A DNA stretch of 64,000 nt from Dasypus novemcinctus (GCF_030445035.2 NC_080673.1:202180216-202244215), one strand, 5' to 3'; counted from the stretch's first letter, positions 34,021 to 46,756 are shown. Translations and numbers: made by a program. The notes: generated by a model not told the origin, from the sequence alone.

Positions 34021-35345
34021 AATCATCGTTACAAGCATTTTCCTGGCGCTTTAGCATTCACAAACCACTTTTCACCCATTATCTCCCCAGGTTCTCGCAG
34101 CCACTCTGTAAGGAGGGCCACGTGTTCAGCTTTACAGCGAGTAGACATGATTTTCCACGTGACAGAGGCAGAGGGACCCAGTGTTTCACATGTGCTTTCT
34201 ATATGCTGGTAGTGTACACACATTATTTTTAAAAAATGTTACACATTATGTATTTAATTATTTCTGCCACGACAGAAGGTAACTATGATAATTCCCACTC
34301 TGCAGAGGAAAAATTATAATAGTATTCAGGGAGGCTGAGCATCCTGCCCGAGCTGGAGAGGATGAAGTTGGGATTCAAACCAGGTTCTGACTCCAAGTCC
34401 AGGGACGATGACAACGATGACGATTGTGGTGGTGGGCACGGATGGTGGGCTAGCTCTGGACCGAGCACTGAGCCAGGCACATTGCACGTTTCACTAATTC
34501 AATATTCAAGGTGATATGTATTTAATACTTGCAACCGCTCCAAAAGGGAGCTCCCATCCTGGTGCACGGCGCCCCTTCCCCTGGGTCTCGTGGCATCTGG
34601 GGATGAAATGTTTGGGGACAAGGGGAGGGGCTGTTATTGAACTCTTCTTTCACTTTGCAGCGAGTCCCGCAAGCATTAGGTGGCTCCAGGTTTAATGCTT
34701 CGTGCCAACGGGCTAGGGCTCAGCATGCAGTTTATCGCAGGCGGCAACGTGTGGGCAGAAGAGAAATGACGCAGACAAGCAGAAAGGTTGTCCTGAGAAG
34801 CATAAGGGAAAAGTCTCTCTAGAAGCAGAACCATCTGCATATTATTTGCATGCGTATTCTCACAGACCCTGAGGATGACGTCAGCTCTAAACCATAAGGA
34901 CTTTTCTATGAATTCAAGTTCTTTCTAAGTGGACTGAGCTGCTTTGGACAATAGTGAGCTCCCCATCTCTGGAGATGTCCAGGCAAAAGCTAAACAAAAA
35001 GCCAAACGCCCAGCATGGGACCGTTCTGTTCTTGAGAGTTGGTCCCTCCAAAGCAAGAAAAAAAGAAAGAAAAATATTTACAAGCAGCGAGACAGAATGG
35101 CAACCCTGACTGCCAGGGACTGGTGAGGTGCTACCAGGCAGGCCCAGTGCTGCAGGGGCCAGCTGGCACTCACAGCGCTGGCATCCTCGTATTGAACGTA
35201 AACAATTTTGCAAAACATCAGCCTCAGACGCTGCCCTGACCGTGACGAAGTGGGACAAGAAATAAGACCCTTTGCCATCTTCTCTCAGCATGGACCACAA
35301 CATCCTCTAAGCAAACCACAGGAGGGATCAAACATCGCCTGATCC
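34021..35345. other. Intergenic with MIR-like fragments
   Basis: Typical MIR wording is seen at about 34040-34150 ('caaaccacttttcacccatt') and 34290-34390 ('attcccactctgcagagg'). The octamer/CRE pair is listed separately. Nothing coding is recognised. Confidence 0.45.
34844..34883. promoter_or_regulatory. Octamer (ATTTGCAT) and full CRE (TGACGTCA) pair
   Basis: A perfect POU-factor octamer lies at 34844-34851 and a perfect palindromic cAMP response element at 34876-34883, 24 bases apart. The flanks carry no repeat phrase that I recognise. This could be a distal enhancer; function is inferred only from motif content. Confidence 0.4.
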
Positions 35346-35349
35346 CGGC

Positions 35350-35710
35350 TGTGTTAGTTTCCTAGTTGCCAAAACAAGTGACCGCCCACGTGGCAGCTCG
35401 CAACACACACCGGTTCTTGCAGGGGTCTGGAGGCAGCAACCTGAGCTGGGTCTCCCTGCGCTAAAATCAAGGGTTGGCAGGGCTGCACTCCTTCCTGAAG
35501 GCCCTGGGGAGAACGCCTTTCCTTCCTCCTAGAGGTCGCCCACATTCCTTGGCCAGTGGCCCCCTCTGTCCTCAAAGCTGTGCTCTTGGAGCTGGCCTTA
35601 GGGGCAACTGACTCATTCCTGGCCAGGTCCTGTGACAGCAGATTGAATGGCTCCATGTGTCCAAGGCCTCCTCGTCCAGCCTCATCACTGACCACTGCTA
35701 CTTTGACCAT
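35350..35710 (-). mobile_element. MLT1-like MaLR LTR fragment, inverted
   Basis: The plus strand carries the reverse complement of the family seen at 10.97 kb: 'gtgttagtttcctagttgcc', 'gggtctccctgcgctaaaat', 'ttggcagggctgcactcctt', 'tcctcctagaggtcgcccac' and 'attccttggccagtggcccc'. Orientation is therefore minus. The class name is from memory. Confidence 0.5.
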
Positions 35711-35734
35711 ACTCGGCTCCTGCCAGGCTGTCTA

Positions 35735-36000
35735 GCCTCTGGCCCTTGTCCATGCTGTCCCCTCTGCCTGGAGCTTTCTCTCTTGTCCCAGTATCTTCAC
35801 GTCACAGCATAGAAAGGGCTTCCTCCAGGAAACCTTTCCCGAGTGCACCCTCTGCCGGGCTACACGCCTCCTCTGGGCTCCCAGAGAGCCCCCGTGGGTC
35901 CCAGCTCTGGTCACCCCAGGTGGTCAGTGTCTGCTACATCCCCAAGTGGACAGCAAGCATCGCCAGGCCAGGAGACCTGCCCCGCTCTCCCTGAGTCTCA
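35735..36000 (+). mobile_element. L2 LINE fragment
   Basis: Typical ancient L2 3' text: 'ctgtcccctctgcctggagc', 'cttcctccaggaaacctttc' and 'caagtggacagcaagcatcg'. It is diverged and has no open frame of interest. Confidence 0.5.
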
Positions 36001-36689
36001 ACTGCAGCCCCCTGGAGGCCTCTGCAGAAATGGAGCTAAAATTAACATGTGGAACTTGCAAGGTTAAGAAACACAACGTTTATAGTCTTCTATAAACTGT
36101 GAATGTTCATAATACACCTGATCAGCTAAATTAGGCAGGTCTCCTTAAGCCAGAAACGAAAATGAAAATCTTTCACAAAATTACCCGGAAACAACGTGCT
36201 GAGCCATTCATATTCAGTAAGGCAGGGGCGTGGAATACAAACCCCAGGTATTTAATTTCACAAAGTCAAGGGTGTAACAATAAACCAAGCCCGTCCTCTG
36301 GCTGCCTGTGTGTCAGCACGCGCACGCGCACACGCCAGCCACCTCAGCCAGGAGCAGCTGCAGTCCCAGCCGCCGGGGAGCACGACGAGCTGATGATGAA
36401 GTACCTTTGTGTGCTGTGGCCCAGGGCTGTCCAGCTGCCGGGAGCCCGCAGGCACATGGGGGGCGGCCGGGCAGGCGTGGGGGGCGAGGGGCCCCACGAG
36501 GGTCCACAGGGAGTGAGGTGGGGCCCAGGGGCACAGGGCTCCCAGCGTCCAACACCTCCTGGCGACGAGGGGCCATCCCGTCATGGAGCACGACCCCACG
36601 TGTCACTCCAAAGGGGCAGTGACTTCTGGCAGACAAAAGTAATTTCTAAGGGTGACACTTTCCAATTAATCTGTCAAAAGCTTCCTTTT
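36001..36689. other. Intergenic with small GC-rich patch
   Basis: From about 36300 to 36600 GC and CpG rise, starting with an alternating GCAC/GCGC block at 36316-36334 that is a second Z-DNA candidate. Open frames of about 100-110 codons occur in several frames on both strands without domains, so no gene is called. Confidence 0.45.
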
Positions 36690-37260
36690 TTATACTTCCC
36701 TATTATTTCCCATTATAGAAATTATGAGCACCTTAAAAATACTTTGGGAAATTGATAAAAACAAAAAAATAAGCCACTTGCCAGAGGACATTTGGGGGAA
36801 TGTGTTCCACAGAGATGAGATGGTTTTGCTTCGCGGCTTTTTTTGACTTAGTGCTGCTGAAATTGATTTCCTAAGTGCAGCCTTCGTCGCTGCCACGGTT
36901 GACAGTGGCATAACCTGGCTCTACGTAGTCGCACAGCCACCTCCTGACACGGTTCCTGCTACACTTTAGACAATGCTGAATGAATGTTTAATGGCCAGTA
37001 CTTCATCACGTGGATACACTGTAATTTAAGTAATTTAGGTAACCATTTCCCTCCCTTAGATATTTAGGCTGTGGCTAATAATTTGTTGTTATAAATCACA
37101 TTGTGACAAATTTAGCAATTAGCTGTTTCTGTGGCTCAATGATCTATCTAGTGACGAATCCCCAGAAGGGGTTATTGCCCAGTCAAATGCTGTGAGCATT
37201 TTTCAGGCTCCTGACTCATCAGCCAGCTGACATTTTTTCCATGTCCATATCTGCATCATT
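36690..37260 (+). mobile_element. Old L1 (L1M-type) fragment
   Basis: L1M-like wording appears in order: 'gaatgaatgtttaatggcc', 'ggtaaccatttccctccctt', 'atatttaggctgtggctaat', 'gttgttataaatcacattg' and 'ccagaaggggttattgccc'. It is AT-rich and much diverged; the left border is uncertain. Confidence 0.5.
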
Positions 37261-40184
37261 CCAAAGGCTGGAAGCTATGCAAATATTCCTTTACCCTAAA
37301 TCTACCAGGCAAGGTAGCTAGATTTACAGTTTGTTTTGCAAAAGTGAGTGCATTCTCCTTTAGAATAACATTAAATTCTCTTGGCTTTGCTGCCCAAAAT
37401 GAAATATATTCCTTTGAGAGACCCAAGAGAACTGACTGGAGTGAATTTTGTTTTAATAAGAGCGACTCGTGATAGTAGGAAAGAGACAGAAGGAAAGGGA
37501 GAAGGAAAGTTACATTTTATTTCTTATTATAAGAAAGATAAAAGGGAGAAACTCAGAGTAACAAAGCTCCTGTAAATTAAGCGCGTCTTGGATAAGTAGA
37601 GTAGCAGCAAGCTGCAAGCTTCCAGGAGCCAAACTGAAAGGGTACTTATAATTCCCCATTTGCATATACCACCACCGTAAAGGGAAGAGAGTTAAAAGTT
37701 CAAGTGCTTGATCCAATTTCCTAATTGTGCTATAACCAAATAAAGGGTAATTAAGTGTTGAAGTTGCTAGATCATAAAGAGCTGTTAGGACAATATCCAG
37801 CTTTAAATATTGGCCACTCCACAGTGAGCAAATTTATTGGGCCCTGCTAGAGATGGGAAGCTTCAGAGGGCTTTTACCTGATAGGTTTATAATGTCATGG
37901 AGGTTTATGGCCTTTAAACTTTGCCCCCACGTCTGCTGGAGTCCAGTGAGCCTTTCAGGTGTGACGACACGTCGGTACACAAAAATGTTGGAGCCCTGCA
38001 GAGGCTGCCCAAGGGGGCTGGGGATCGAGGGACATGGCTCCTGTACCTGCCGCAGCTCTGCAGCCACACACCTGCTCAGGGACCCCTGTCATTTTGCCTT
38101 CACCTCCTCTGAACGAGGGCCATGCTGGGATGGCCGGTCGCCGTACTGCTTCCGCCCCTAACATGTGTTGGGTGTTATGAGTCAGGGGTGGTTTCACAGG
38201 CTGCATGTGGTGATCTCGGCCCCCCGAGTTCCTGGCTTCTTTTTCCCACTTTAAACTGCCTCCAACTTCAAGTGTTGGCTCAGCCCCTCACCCACGCTCT
38301 TCTGAGTCCATTTTTTTTAAAGAGTTTGCCACCTCATAAAATTGTGATAGAATTAAAATGTTCAGGTTCTGTAAACCTTAAAAACCTGGTCACTTTAATG
38401 ATGTGTGTCTCCCCAGGGTCAGTGCAGAGCAGGGGCAGCGGCTTTGTATGTGGTGTGTACAGAGCCAGAGCCCCCGCCGCCCGCCTCGAGCTCCCTTCAG
38501 AACCTGCGTCCCTGCTCCGTTCGTGCATGTCGTGTTTCTAGTTTGTGGTGTTGCAATCAACTCCAGGGCCTGTCCCCAGCACAGGAGCCCCTGGAGGGCA
38601 GGAACCACATTTTGATTCATCTCTGCTGCCCCCAGCACCAGCCTGCCAGGGGCTCAACAAACGCTGGAAGAAAGGACTGGAAGGAGAGAAGTGGGGAGGG
38701 GGGAGGAAAGGAGGGGAAGGGATGAAGGAAGAGAGAAGGGAGGGACATCCCTGGATGGGAGTGAACCCATGCCTTGTGCTTCAGCGGCCAGACTATTCAG
38801 GCCCAACTGACAAAGCTCGCAAGGGGCGTGGAACTGCCTGGATCCATTCCAACGAGACTAGAATGAAAACGCCCTGCCCCAGAGACTGCAGGTCACAGCC
38901 ATCCATCTCTGTCAGGCCCAGCAGAAAAGAGACTTCCCAAGACTGGGGCTGAGCTGGAAACAAGTCCCTGGAATGAACAGTCCCAGCTGTTTGGCTGTTG
39001 TGTTCCCATGACCTTGGCTGCGTATATCCAGACTATGGAGGCGGCCTCCAAGCGCATGCAGATGTGCAGGCGGCAGCAGGGAAGAGCCTCTCTCAGGGAT
39101 CTGAACTTTGCAAGGAGGTGGAAGCTTCGTTTCCTAGGTGGAGGAGCACGCCCTCCCATTTGTGCAGAACACATGGGCTGTGAAGACCTCCACTTCCACT
39201 CATTTGGGAAGGTGGCGTGATTTATCAAGATCCTCATTCCTCAGAAAAGGAGGTTGAAAAACAAAGAGCAGCTCTTAAGAGGCTGAGCAGAACTAAAAGT
39301 GCCCTTCTGACTGAGTCTGCCATCTTTCCACTCTATAAACATCATGTGTTGCTTTTACTCTTATCCTCCCCATCCTCCCTACACATCAGGCCCTTGCAAG
39401 CTTCAGGCTGTGAGGCCTGACTCCACTCTCTCTGCAGGGAGGACTCCTCCAGCTCCACCTCCTCCAGGCAGCCTTCTCAGATGCCGCATGCCTGCCCTCT
39501 GCACCCACACGTCCGCTCAGTCTGCTCAGGGCTCATCCTATGGGATTCGACACAAAAATCACCACTCTGTGTTGCCACTGTTCACTTAGATGTCATTTCC
39601 TCCCACCATTCATTTTTCAGGAAATATTTACAGAGCAGTTAGAGAATGGAGACCAAAACTAGAGAGGTGAATCAAATCATGTAAGGCCCGCAGAAAGTTA
39701 GAAAGAGTCAGGATTAGAAACCACACAACTACACAGTCACTCAATGAATATTTAGACACAGTTGACACTTAAGTCCCAAATGCTAAGCTCTTTCCAGCCC
39801 CCCCCTCCCCCCAGCCTCTTCATGGGGGCTAATTTCAGTGCCACTTTTGGGCTTCTGCCCATCCTCTCAGGTCAATATGGCAGGTAAACTTAATACCCTG
39901 CCAGCTAACAGCCCAGCAGCCACTTGTCTTCCCAGGCAGATGAACCAAGCTCAGTTATTGGATGAATGCCCCAAGGAACAGAAAAGAGTCTCTTTTCCAT
40001 CAGAGCTCACTTCCCACTGTGTTCATAGCACTGCAGGTTGCACAGGAGCTTCTTTAAGGAAACACGCAGGATGGGGAAAGCGCGCCTGCTCCTGTCCGAG
40101 GTGCTGAAAGTAATGGCCGTGTGAGCTGCCTCTGCTTCTGAGATGACCATTTTCCCAGAGAAGGAAGTCACAAACCATGGGTGT
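37261..40184. other. Intergenic region, no gene supported
   Basis: Purine-rich patches occur at about 37480-37560 and 38680-38760. L2-like text occurs near 38560-38660 ('ctggagggcaggaaccac') and 39430-39500. I recognise no coding exon. Confidence 0.4.
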
Positions 40185-40203
40185 GGGGGGGGGGGGGGGG
40201 GGG
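40185..40203. repeat. Homopolymer of 19 G
   Basis: Nineteen consecutive G are visible, preceded by GTGT. Such a tract can form a G-quadruplex and is also prone to length error in sequencing. Confidence 0.9.
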
Positions 40204-40660
40204 AAGGTGCCTACAGTATTTAAAGACAGATAGAGCTGGATTTAAATCCCGGATCTGCTTGTCACCAATTAGTAAGTGGCTTAACTTTCTCTGCAAGAGG
40301 CAGAAAATATTACAAACTTCATAAATGGTCAGAAGGTTTAAAATGAGATAACCCATTATGACATGTAGCAGCCACACAATAAGGCACAGAAACATTCATA
40401 CTGTTGTTAAGTGCTATGATTTCAATCTCTGCTCTTTGGTTTTTAAATATAAGTTTCTCTTTAGAAGTTACTCGAAAGCCTAGGGATTAGGGACACTGAA
40501 GTCAGAAGCCTTGAATTTGAGTCCTAGTTCTACTGCATTGACTCTTAGTGACCCCAGGAGGTCTTTTAATCCATCCACAGCTTGCTTTTCATATTTATAA
40601 AATGGGGGTTGTTTTACCTGCCTCCCTCTCTCCCAGAGGGTGCAGGGAAGATGTGATGCC
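40204..40660 (+). mobile_element. Two adjacent MIR SINE fragments
   Basis: The first fragment (about 40210-40390) has 'agctggatttaaatcccgg' and 'agtaagtggcttaac'. The second (about 40470-40660) has 'gaagccttgaatttgagtcc', 'tcttttaatccatccacag' and 'tatttataaaatgggggttg'. Both are on the plus strand. Confidence 0.6.
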
Positions 40661-40719
40661 GAAATGGATGTGAAAACACTTTGTAAAAAGAGCTTTTTAA
40701 AGTTAGCATCCTAGAACAC

Positions 40720-41060
40720 AAATACATGCCTGTTACTGCATTGATTAAAAAGTCTGGATGGCTCCCTACTGATTCTGGGAGGAAATCCAAAGTCCTGAGT
40801 TTGCCATTCATGAATTTTGTAATGAGGGCCTTTTCGCTTCCCTAGGCTGGCAGATTCTGCCCACTTCCCTGTCTACCCCCCACCGGTGGTCTCCATCTGC
40901 CTCTGGCAGGACCCCCTGGCCTCTACCCTGGGCTCTCCCTGCACACATCGATGCACATCAGGCTATGCTCGAGGTCCTTGCTTGTGAGACCAGAGCCCCC
41001 AAGGACAGGAGCTGTGACTTGTCATCTCTGCGTGTCCAGCAGCCCAGACCCCCTGGTGCA
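40720..41060 (+). mobile_element. L2 LINE fragment
   Basis: Recognisable L2 3' wording: 'aagtctggatggctccctac', 'gaaatccaaagtcctgag', 'aatgagggccttttcgcttc' and 'gagcccccaaggacaggagc'. Confidence 0.55.
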
Positions 41061-43574
41061 GGGGCGAGCAGGGGGGATCATCCTCGGGCAGGAGTTGTTT
41101 TTGTCATGACCATGTCTGCTCCCTGCAGGGCTCGGGCTCTCCTAGGAACCTGGTGGGGGCACCAGAGATGTCCTCCACTGAGTCCTTCATGCTCCAGGCC
41201 GGCACTGACCCAGCCTGGGGGGGCCTGGGCATAACCCACAGATGGGGAAGGGCTCCCTCCAGGAGTGTAAGGAAGCAGAAATGGGGGACTTCTGGTGATA
41301 CGCCTGGGGGGAATGTGGGGAGGAGGTGGAAGAGGTCAAGAGAGGCAGAATGGGGCAGTGGAGAGGGGAGGTGGGAAAGGACACAGAGGAGGGCAGAGAC
41401 ACACGGAAGCTGGGGGGCAAAGGCCCCCCTTCCCTCTCATGTTGGACTGGCAGCACGGGTCAGGGGCTGAGAGTGTGACCTGCAGTGACACCTCCCCCTG
41501 CACCTGAGCCCCTGGATACTTCCGTAACCTCTCTGTGCCTCTGTTTCCTTAGTTGTAAGAAGGGGTGGTAAAGGAGAAGTGCCTCCCTGGCTGGCCATGA
41601 AGATTAACTTGACTAAATGATAACGACGGCTTGGAACAGTGCCAGGCACCTAGTACGCACACACAGAGTGTCAGCTGTTATTTTTGACTCAAAAATCATT
41701 CAAATGTATCGATTCTTTCCATGTCACCCCTGTCTTTATTATCTTTCTGCTCCAATATCTTCAATGACAAATTTTGGGGAAGTTTCCTTTTATGGGAAAA
41801 CTCAACAGAGAGCTGAGCTTCTTTAAAAACAAAAAAACAATTGCAGCTGCTCTACCAAAGAACTTCTCTTGGTGCCTCAGGACCTACAGGAGAAATTCCA
41901 GCTCCTCGGGTGGCCGCCTAAATACTCCAATATCTGGTGCAACCTGCCTTTCCAGTCTTGGCGTCCCTCCACCCAGCCAGGCTGGTCGTCTGATGCTGTT
42001 CCCTTAGCCCAAAGCCCCTGCGCCCCCAACTGTCCCCCCAACCCTCCTCACCCTCCAGGGCAGACCCCACACATGGCTTCCACAGTTCACGCTGGGAGAA
42101 GTGAGCGCTCCTCCGACGCGTGTGCCTGGGTCTCCTGGGCCCTGTGCTCTCGAGGCCTGGGACCAGGTTTACTGTAAATAATCATAATAATAACAACAAT
42201 GACCACGGTCACAACATTTGTAACAATAACACTAATAGCTAATACCGAGCACTACTTTTATTGGCCAGAAACCATGTAAGGTATCTTCCCATAGCCCATG
42301 CCTTCCTGTAAGCAGCACACTAGAGGGTTAAGAGCATGGGATTAGAGTTCAAATGCCAGCCTTTAGTTCTGGCAGTGTGATGCCAAGCCGGTTACCTAAC
42401 AGCACTGTGCCTCAGTTTCCCAGCTTTAAAGCAGAGTTAATAATAATGTGTATATATGGTTGTGGTGAGGGCTACATGAGTTAATACCTATGAACTGGGT
42501 GGAACAGTGGCTGCACAAAGTGGCTGCTGGCTATTATAAAGGTTTCCTTATCTGTTTCCTCTTAACGGCTGATGAGGAAAGTGTTTTACAGTTGAGAAAA
42601 CTGAGGCTTGGAGAGGTGAAGAGACTTGATCTGCTCCACAGGGGGAGAAAGCTGCCAGCCAGACTCGGCCCCAGTTTGCTGAATTCCAAAGCCTGTACTG
42701 ACACCTGCTTCTCTGTGTTGCCAGCCCTCCCTGGGTCCTTACTGTGGTGTTTCATTTCCACCGAGCCACTGCGTGATCACCAGGAGCTTGTTGGAAATGC
42801 AGAGGCACAGGCCCAGGCTTCCTGCCCCAGAACCCGCCTTTTGACAGGGCCCCCAGGCAGTCCACACACTGCCCGCGGCACACGTGTCCACCACTCTGCT
42901 GGGCCATAAGCTGCAGGAAGGCAGGGTCTGTGCTGCCTTAGTCGCTGCTGGACCCAGAGCCAGGGCAGCACCAGGCATGCAGCAGGTGCCCAAGGAACAC
43001 TGGTTAAGTGACTGCTGGAGGACCGTCATATCCTCTGGTTAAATTCCCATTGCCATCCTTCCTGGCAGAGTCTTCTATGTTTGGGACCAGACTTCCAGGC
43101 AGATAGAGATGCAGTGGTCCAGGCTCTGAACTGTCCAGTCAGCCAGTCCGTGCACTCAACAGCTATTTCCTGAGCTCCACCCCTGAGCCGACCCCATGCT
43201 AGCGTGGGGTCGTGAAGAAGCCACGAGGGTTTTGGTGTCTGTGTACAACACACCGAATAACTTTGGCAGTGCTGAATAAAGTGGTTAAAGCATCTGTGCA
43301 TCAAGAGTTGAGTTCACAAGATAGTGACGGGAATCCACATGTAAGGTGGTGCCACAGCTGCCCAGGGTGGCTGTGCTGGTCTCCAAAAATGAGGGGAGGG
43401 GTTAACACACACGTAGGGGCCTCTCGGCCCAAGAGAGTCAAGGAGCTGGTACTGAGCCTACCAAGTAAAGGCAGGACCCTAGAAGGGTATTGCCTTAGCA
43501 AAAGGGTAGACTGGGGGACCGTCCACCTACAGCATGAGATGATGAAGCAGCTCACCTTCCATAGCCTGAGCTCT
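41061..43574. other. Intergenic with MIR, MER5 and L2 pieces
   Basis: MIR-like fragments occur at about 41505-41680 ('cctctctgtgcctctgtttcc'), 42310-42500 ('cactgtgcctcagtttccc') and 42580-42670. A MER5-like piece lies at about 42765-42855 ('ccaggcttcctgccccagaa'). An ATAATAATAACAA-type patch is at 42178-42240. No gene is supported. Confidence 0.45.
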
Positions 43575-44345
43575 GGATGAGAAAAAACAGTCTCCCATGA
43601 GAAACATGGGCCTGTATCTCAAGAGAATTTGGGGTTGAACTCATACCATCTAAATTGCCTAGAGCTCTGAGCCTCAACAGAGTTGCAGCTCCTACTCTCT
43701 GGTTTGTTGGACTTGTTGGACTCTCTGGTTTGTTGGTCAGCTAAGAGGAGGTGAAGATGGTCAACCACCAAACCAGGGAACTGAGAATGCCTACAACTCC
43801 AAGCAGGAGAATCGCATCCATCAACTATGTGGGATCCAAGCCCCCTCTCAATATAGAGGTGAAGAGGACATCACCAACCCAGGGTCCACAGGATGGAGGA
43901 ATAAAATATGGTATTCTACTATAGAACTATTATGACTAGTAATGGAAGAAATTGTAGCATTGAACTGGAGAAAGTGGCCACAGTAGTTGCTGAGGGCAGG
44001 GAGAGGGAAGAAGAGATGAGATGTGGGGGCATTTTTGGGACTTGGAGTCGTCCTAAATGATATTGTAGGGACAGATGCTGGACATTATATATCCTGCCTT
44101 AACCCAGTGAGTGGACTTGGGGAGAGTGTGAACTACAATGTAAACTATAATCCATGCAGTGCAGCAGTGCTCCAAAATGTATTCACCAAATTCAGTGAAT
44201 GTACCACAATGATGAAAGAGGTTGTTAATGTGGGAGGAGTGGGTGGGGCGAGGGCTATATGGGAGCCTCTTGCATTTTTTAATGTAACATTTTTGTGATC
44301 TATGTACCTTTCAAAAAAAAAGACAATTTAATTTAAAAAATAAAT
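43575..44345 (+). mobile_element. Lineage-specific L1-3'-end-like repeat, copy 2 (longest)
   Basis: This copy extends further 5' than the other two, with 'ctgtatctcaagagaatttg', 'tgagcctcaacagagttgc', 'tgtgggatccaagccccctc' and 'gaagaggacatcaccaaccc', before the shared part begins at about 43895. It ends with 'atgtaacatttttgtgatct', 'atgtacctttc' and an A-rich tail. A small internal duplication of 'tctctggtttgttgg' is visible at about 43697-43735. Open frames inside belong to the repeat. Confidence 0.65.
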
Positions 44346-44572
44346 TAAAAAAATAGATTGCACAGAAACCTCTAGCCATAAATGGACATGAAAATGATGC
44401 CCTGAGCTCATGAAATCTCTGACCAATGATACTCCTGATAGTCTGGAGCCAGTATTGCCCCGATACCCTCAAGCCTGGGATACTCTTGGGGCTGAAGCTG
44501 AGACCACACAGGATTCCCACAGATAAAGGCCCACAGGCTAAGATTTAAAACTATTGGATAGAGACATAAAGT

Positions 44573-46756
44573 ATATTCTTAAAACAATTAAAATAATGTC
44601 TAACATTTATACAGCCCTTATGATGGGCCAGGAACTGCTCTAAGAACTTTATGTACAGACTCAATTAGCTTCAAAATAATTTTAGGCTGTGATTGTTATT
44701 CTTATTCTAAAGAAGAGGAAACAGAGGCACAGAAACATCACGTGGTTAGGGCCCTGGCAGTCTGGCTGCAGAATATACACACTGGGGGAAAAAAGTAGTT
44801 AACTTGAAGATTCAATTCAAGAAGTCATCTAGACTATATCTTGGATAGATAAAGAGCTGGACAGCATGGAAGAGAGGTTATGAGCCACTAAGGAATGAAC
44901 CAGGCAATCTAACACTGCTAATAGCATTTCTAGAAGGGAAAAGAAGAGAAAGGGAGAAAACAATATTCAAATATATAACTAGTTAGAATTTTCCAGAAAT
45001 GCTGAAAGATGTAATTTTTCAGATTTAGGAATTACAACCTTCAAGTAGGATAAATAAAAATGAATATACATCTTGCTGTAGAGCATTAGAACCCCAAAGA
45101 CAAAGAGAAGATTCTAAAAACAAACAGAAAGACAGATTATATGCAAAGATATGGCAATTACAGCAATAACAGTCTCCTTGATCAACTCCAGAGGACATGG
45201 AATAATACCATAACATTACCAAGAAGATGTGAGAGACGATCTGCAATTTTGTATCAAGCTAAGCTACCACCTACTAGTGAAAGCAAAATAAAGACATTTT
45301 CAGACAAAGACTGAGAAGGTTTATGGTTAACAGAGCTTGGCTGAAAAATGCTAGCAAAGAATGTACTCCAAGGAGAAAGAAATTGAACCCCTAAGGAAAA
45401 AACAAAATGTAAGAAAAAATGGTGAGCAAAGAAATTGGCAAATATGTAGGTAAATTTCAATAAGTATTGACTATATAAAGTAGTAAGGAGGGTGACTAAT
45501 GTGGGAAGTATAAAAACAGCGTGAGGATATACTACTGAAAGGTATAAAGGAGGGTGACAGATTCAAAGCCGTCTAGGGTTCTTGCATCTGGGAGGAAGGT
45601 AGATAGATAAAGCACAATGAAGTTTTACATGGTGACTACTGAAAGGCTAGAAAGATAATGTATACCAGGGGGGAAAGGCGGGATAAAGAAACCCTATCAG
45701 TTACAGAAAGCAGGAAAAGAGGAAGCAAGAGGCACCGCAAAAGTAGGGTATAAGTAAGTATAAAATAAGTTGATGGACATGGGAGGTCCGGGGTTCAAAC
45801 CCAGGGCCTCCTGACTCATGTGGAGCTGGCCCATGCGCAGTGCTGATGCACGCAAAGGGTGCTGTGCCACACAGCGGTGTCTCTCGCGCAGGGGAGCCCC
45901 ACGCACAGGGAGTGCACCCCGTAAGGAAAGCTGCCCAGTGCAAAAAAAGTGCAACCTGCCCAGGAGTGGTGCTGCACACATGGAGAGCTGATAGAGCAAG
46001 ATGATGCAACAAAAAGAGACACAGGTCCCCGTGCTGCTGACAAGAATATAAGTGGACACAGAAGAACATGCAGAGAATGCACACAGAGAGCAGACAACTG
46101 GGGGGGAGGGGCAGGGAAGGCGAGAGAAATAAATTTAAAAAATAAGTCTTTAAAAAAAAAAGGTGATGGAAGAAAATCTTTATATTAGCTATCACAATTA
46201 TAAATGGACTAAACCCTCTACGAAAAATCAGGAATCAAAAACTGGATTTTCCAAACATAGCTATACACTGTTACCAAAGACATAGCTAAAATATAAGGAT
46301 GGAGAAAGGTTGACCTTAAAAGAGAAAAGATGTACCAGGCAAATACTAACCAAAAGACACTTGATATAGCTATATGAACATTAAACAAAATACACCCGAA
46401 AGCATAAAGCAATAGTAAGAACAAAGGAGGACACTACCAAACTGTAAAATAAAGTTCCATAGCATGATAGAAAAACATGAGACTTGTATGTACTGAATAA
46501 TATAGCTTCAAAATACACAAAGCAAAAATTGACAAAATTAAAAGGAGAAATAATTAAATCTACCCTCAGTGCTGGATGTTCAAATACATCTTTCTCAGAA
46601 TTTGATAGCTCAAGCACACAAAAATATCAGGATGCTTAAAGAAAATTCACAGACACTTATAAGTTTAGTAAAATGAACTGCAGAGAAATCTAAAACCATT
46701 AATAAGCAAATACATGTCATTTTCAAATGCCTACGGAACATTTGCAAAAGTCCGCT
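44573..46756 (+). mobile_element. Old L1 (L1M/HAL1-type) body, interrupted
   Basis: AT-rich, decayed LINE-1 body on the plus strand. Recognisable L1 phrases are 'gaattttccagaaatgctg', 'ccaaagacaaagagaaga', 'gcaaaataaagacattttca', 'ggtgagcaaagaaattggc' and, after the SINE at 45778-46161, 'cttcaaaatacacaaagca' and 'gacaaaattaaaaggagaaa'. A MIR-like piece precedes it (about 44590-44750). It appears to continue beyond 47688 ('catatacttggaaatagatc'). No intact reading frame remains. Confidence 0.6.
45778..46161 (+). mobile_element. DAS-III-type SINE, near full length
   Basis: A tRNA-derived SINE with a B-box-like 'ggggttcaaacccagg' near its 5' end, then the long DAS body ('ggagctggcccatgcgcag', 'gtgcaacctgcccaggag', 'aagatgatgcaacaaaaag', 'agagagcagacaactgggg') and an A-rich tail. 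The flanks GTTGATGGA (45769-45777) and GGTGATGGA (46162-46170) look like a target-site duplication with one mismatch. The A-box end seems truncated. DAS elements are characteristic of armadillos, so this copy is key for the species call. Confidence 0.88.
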
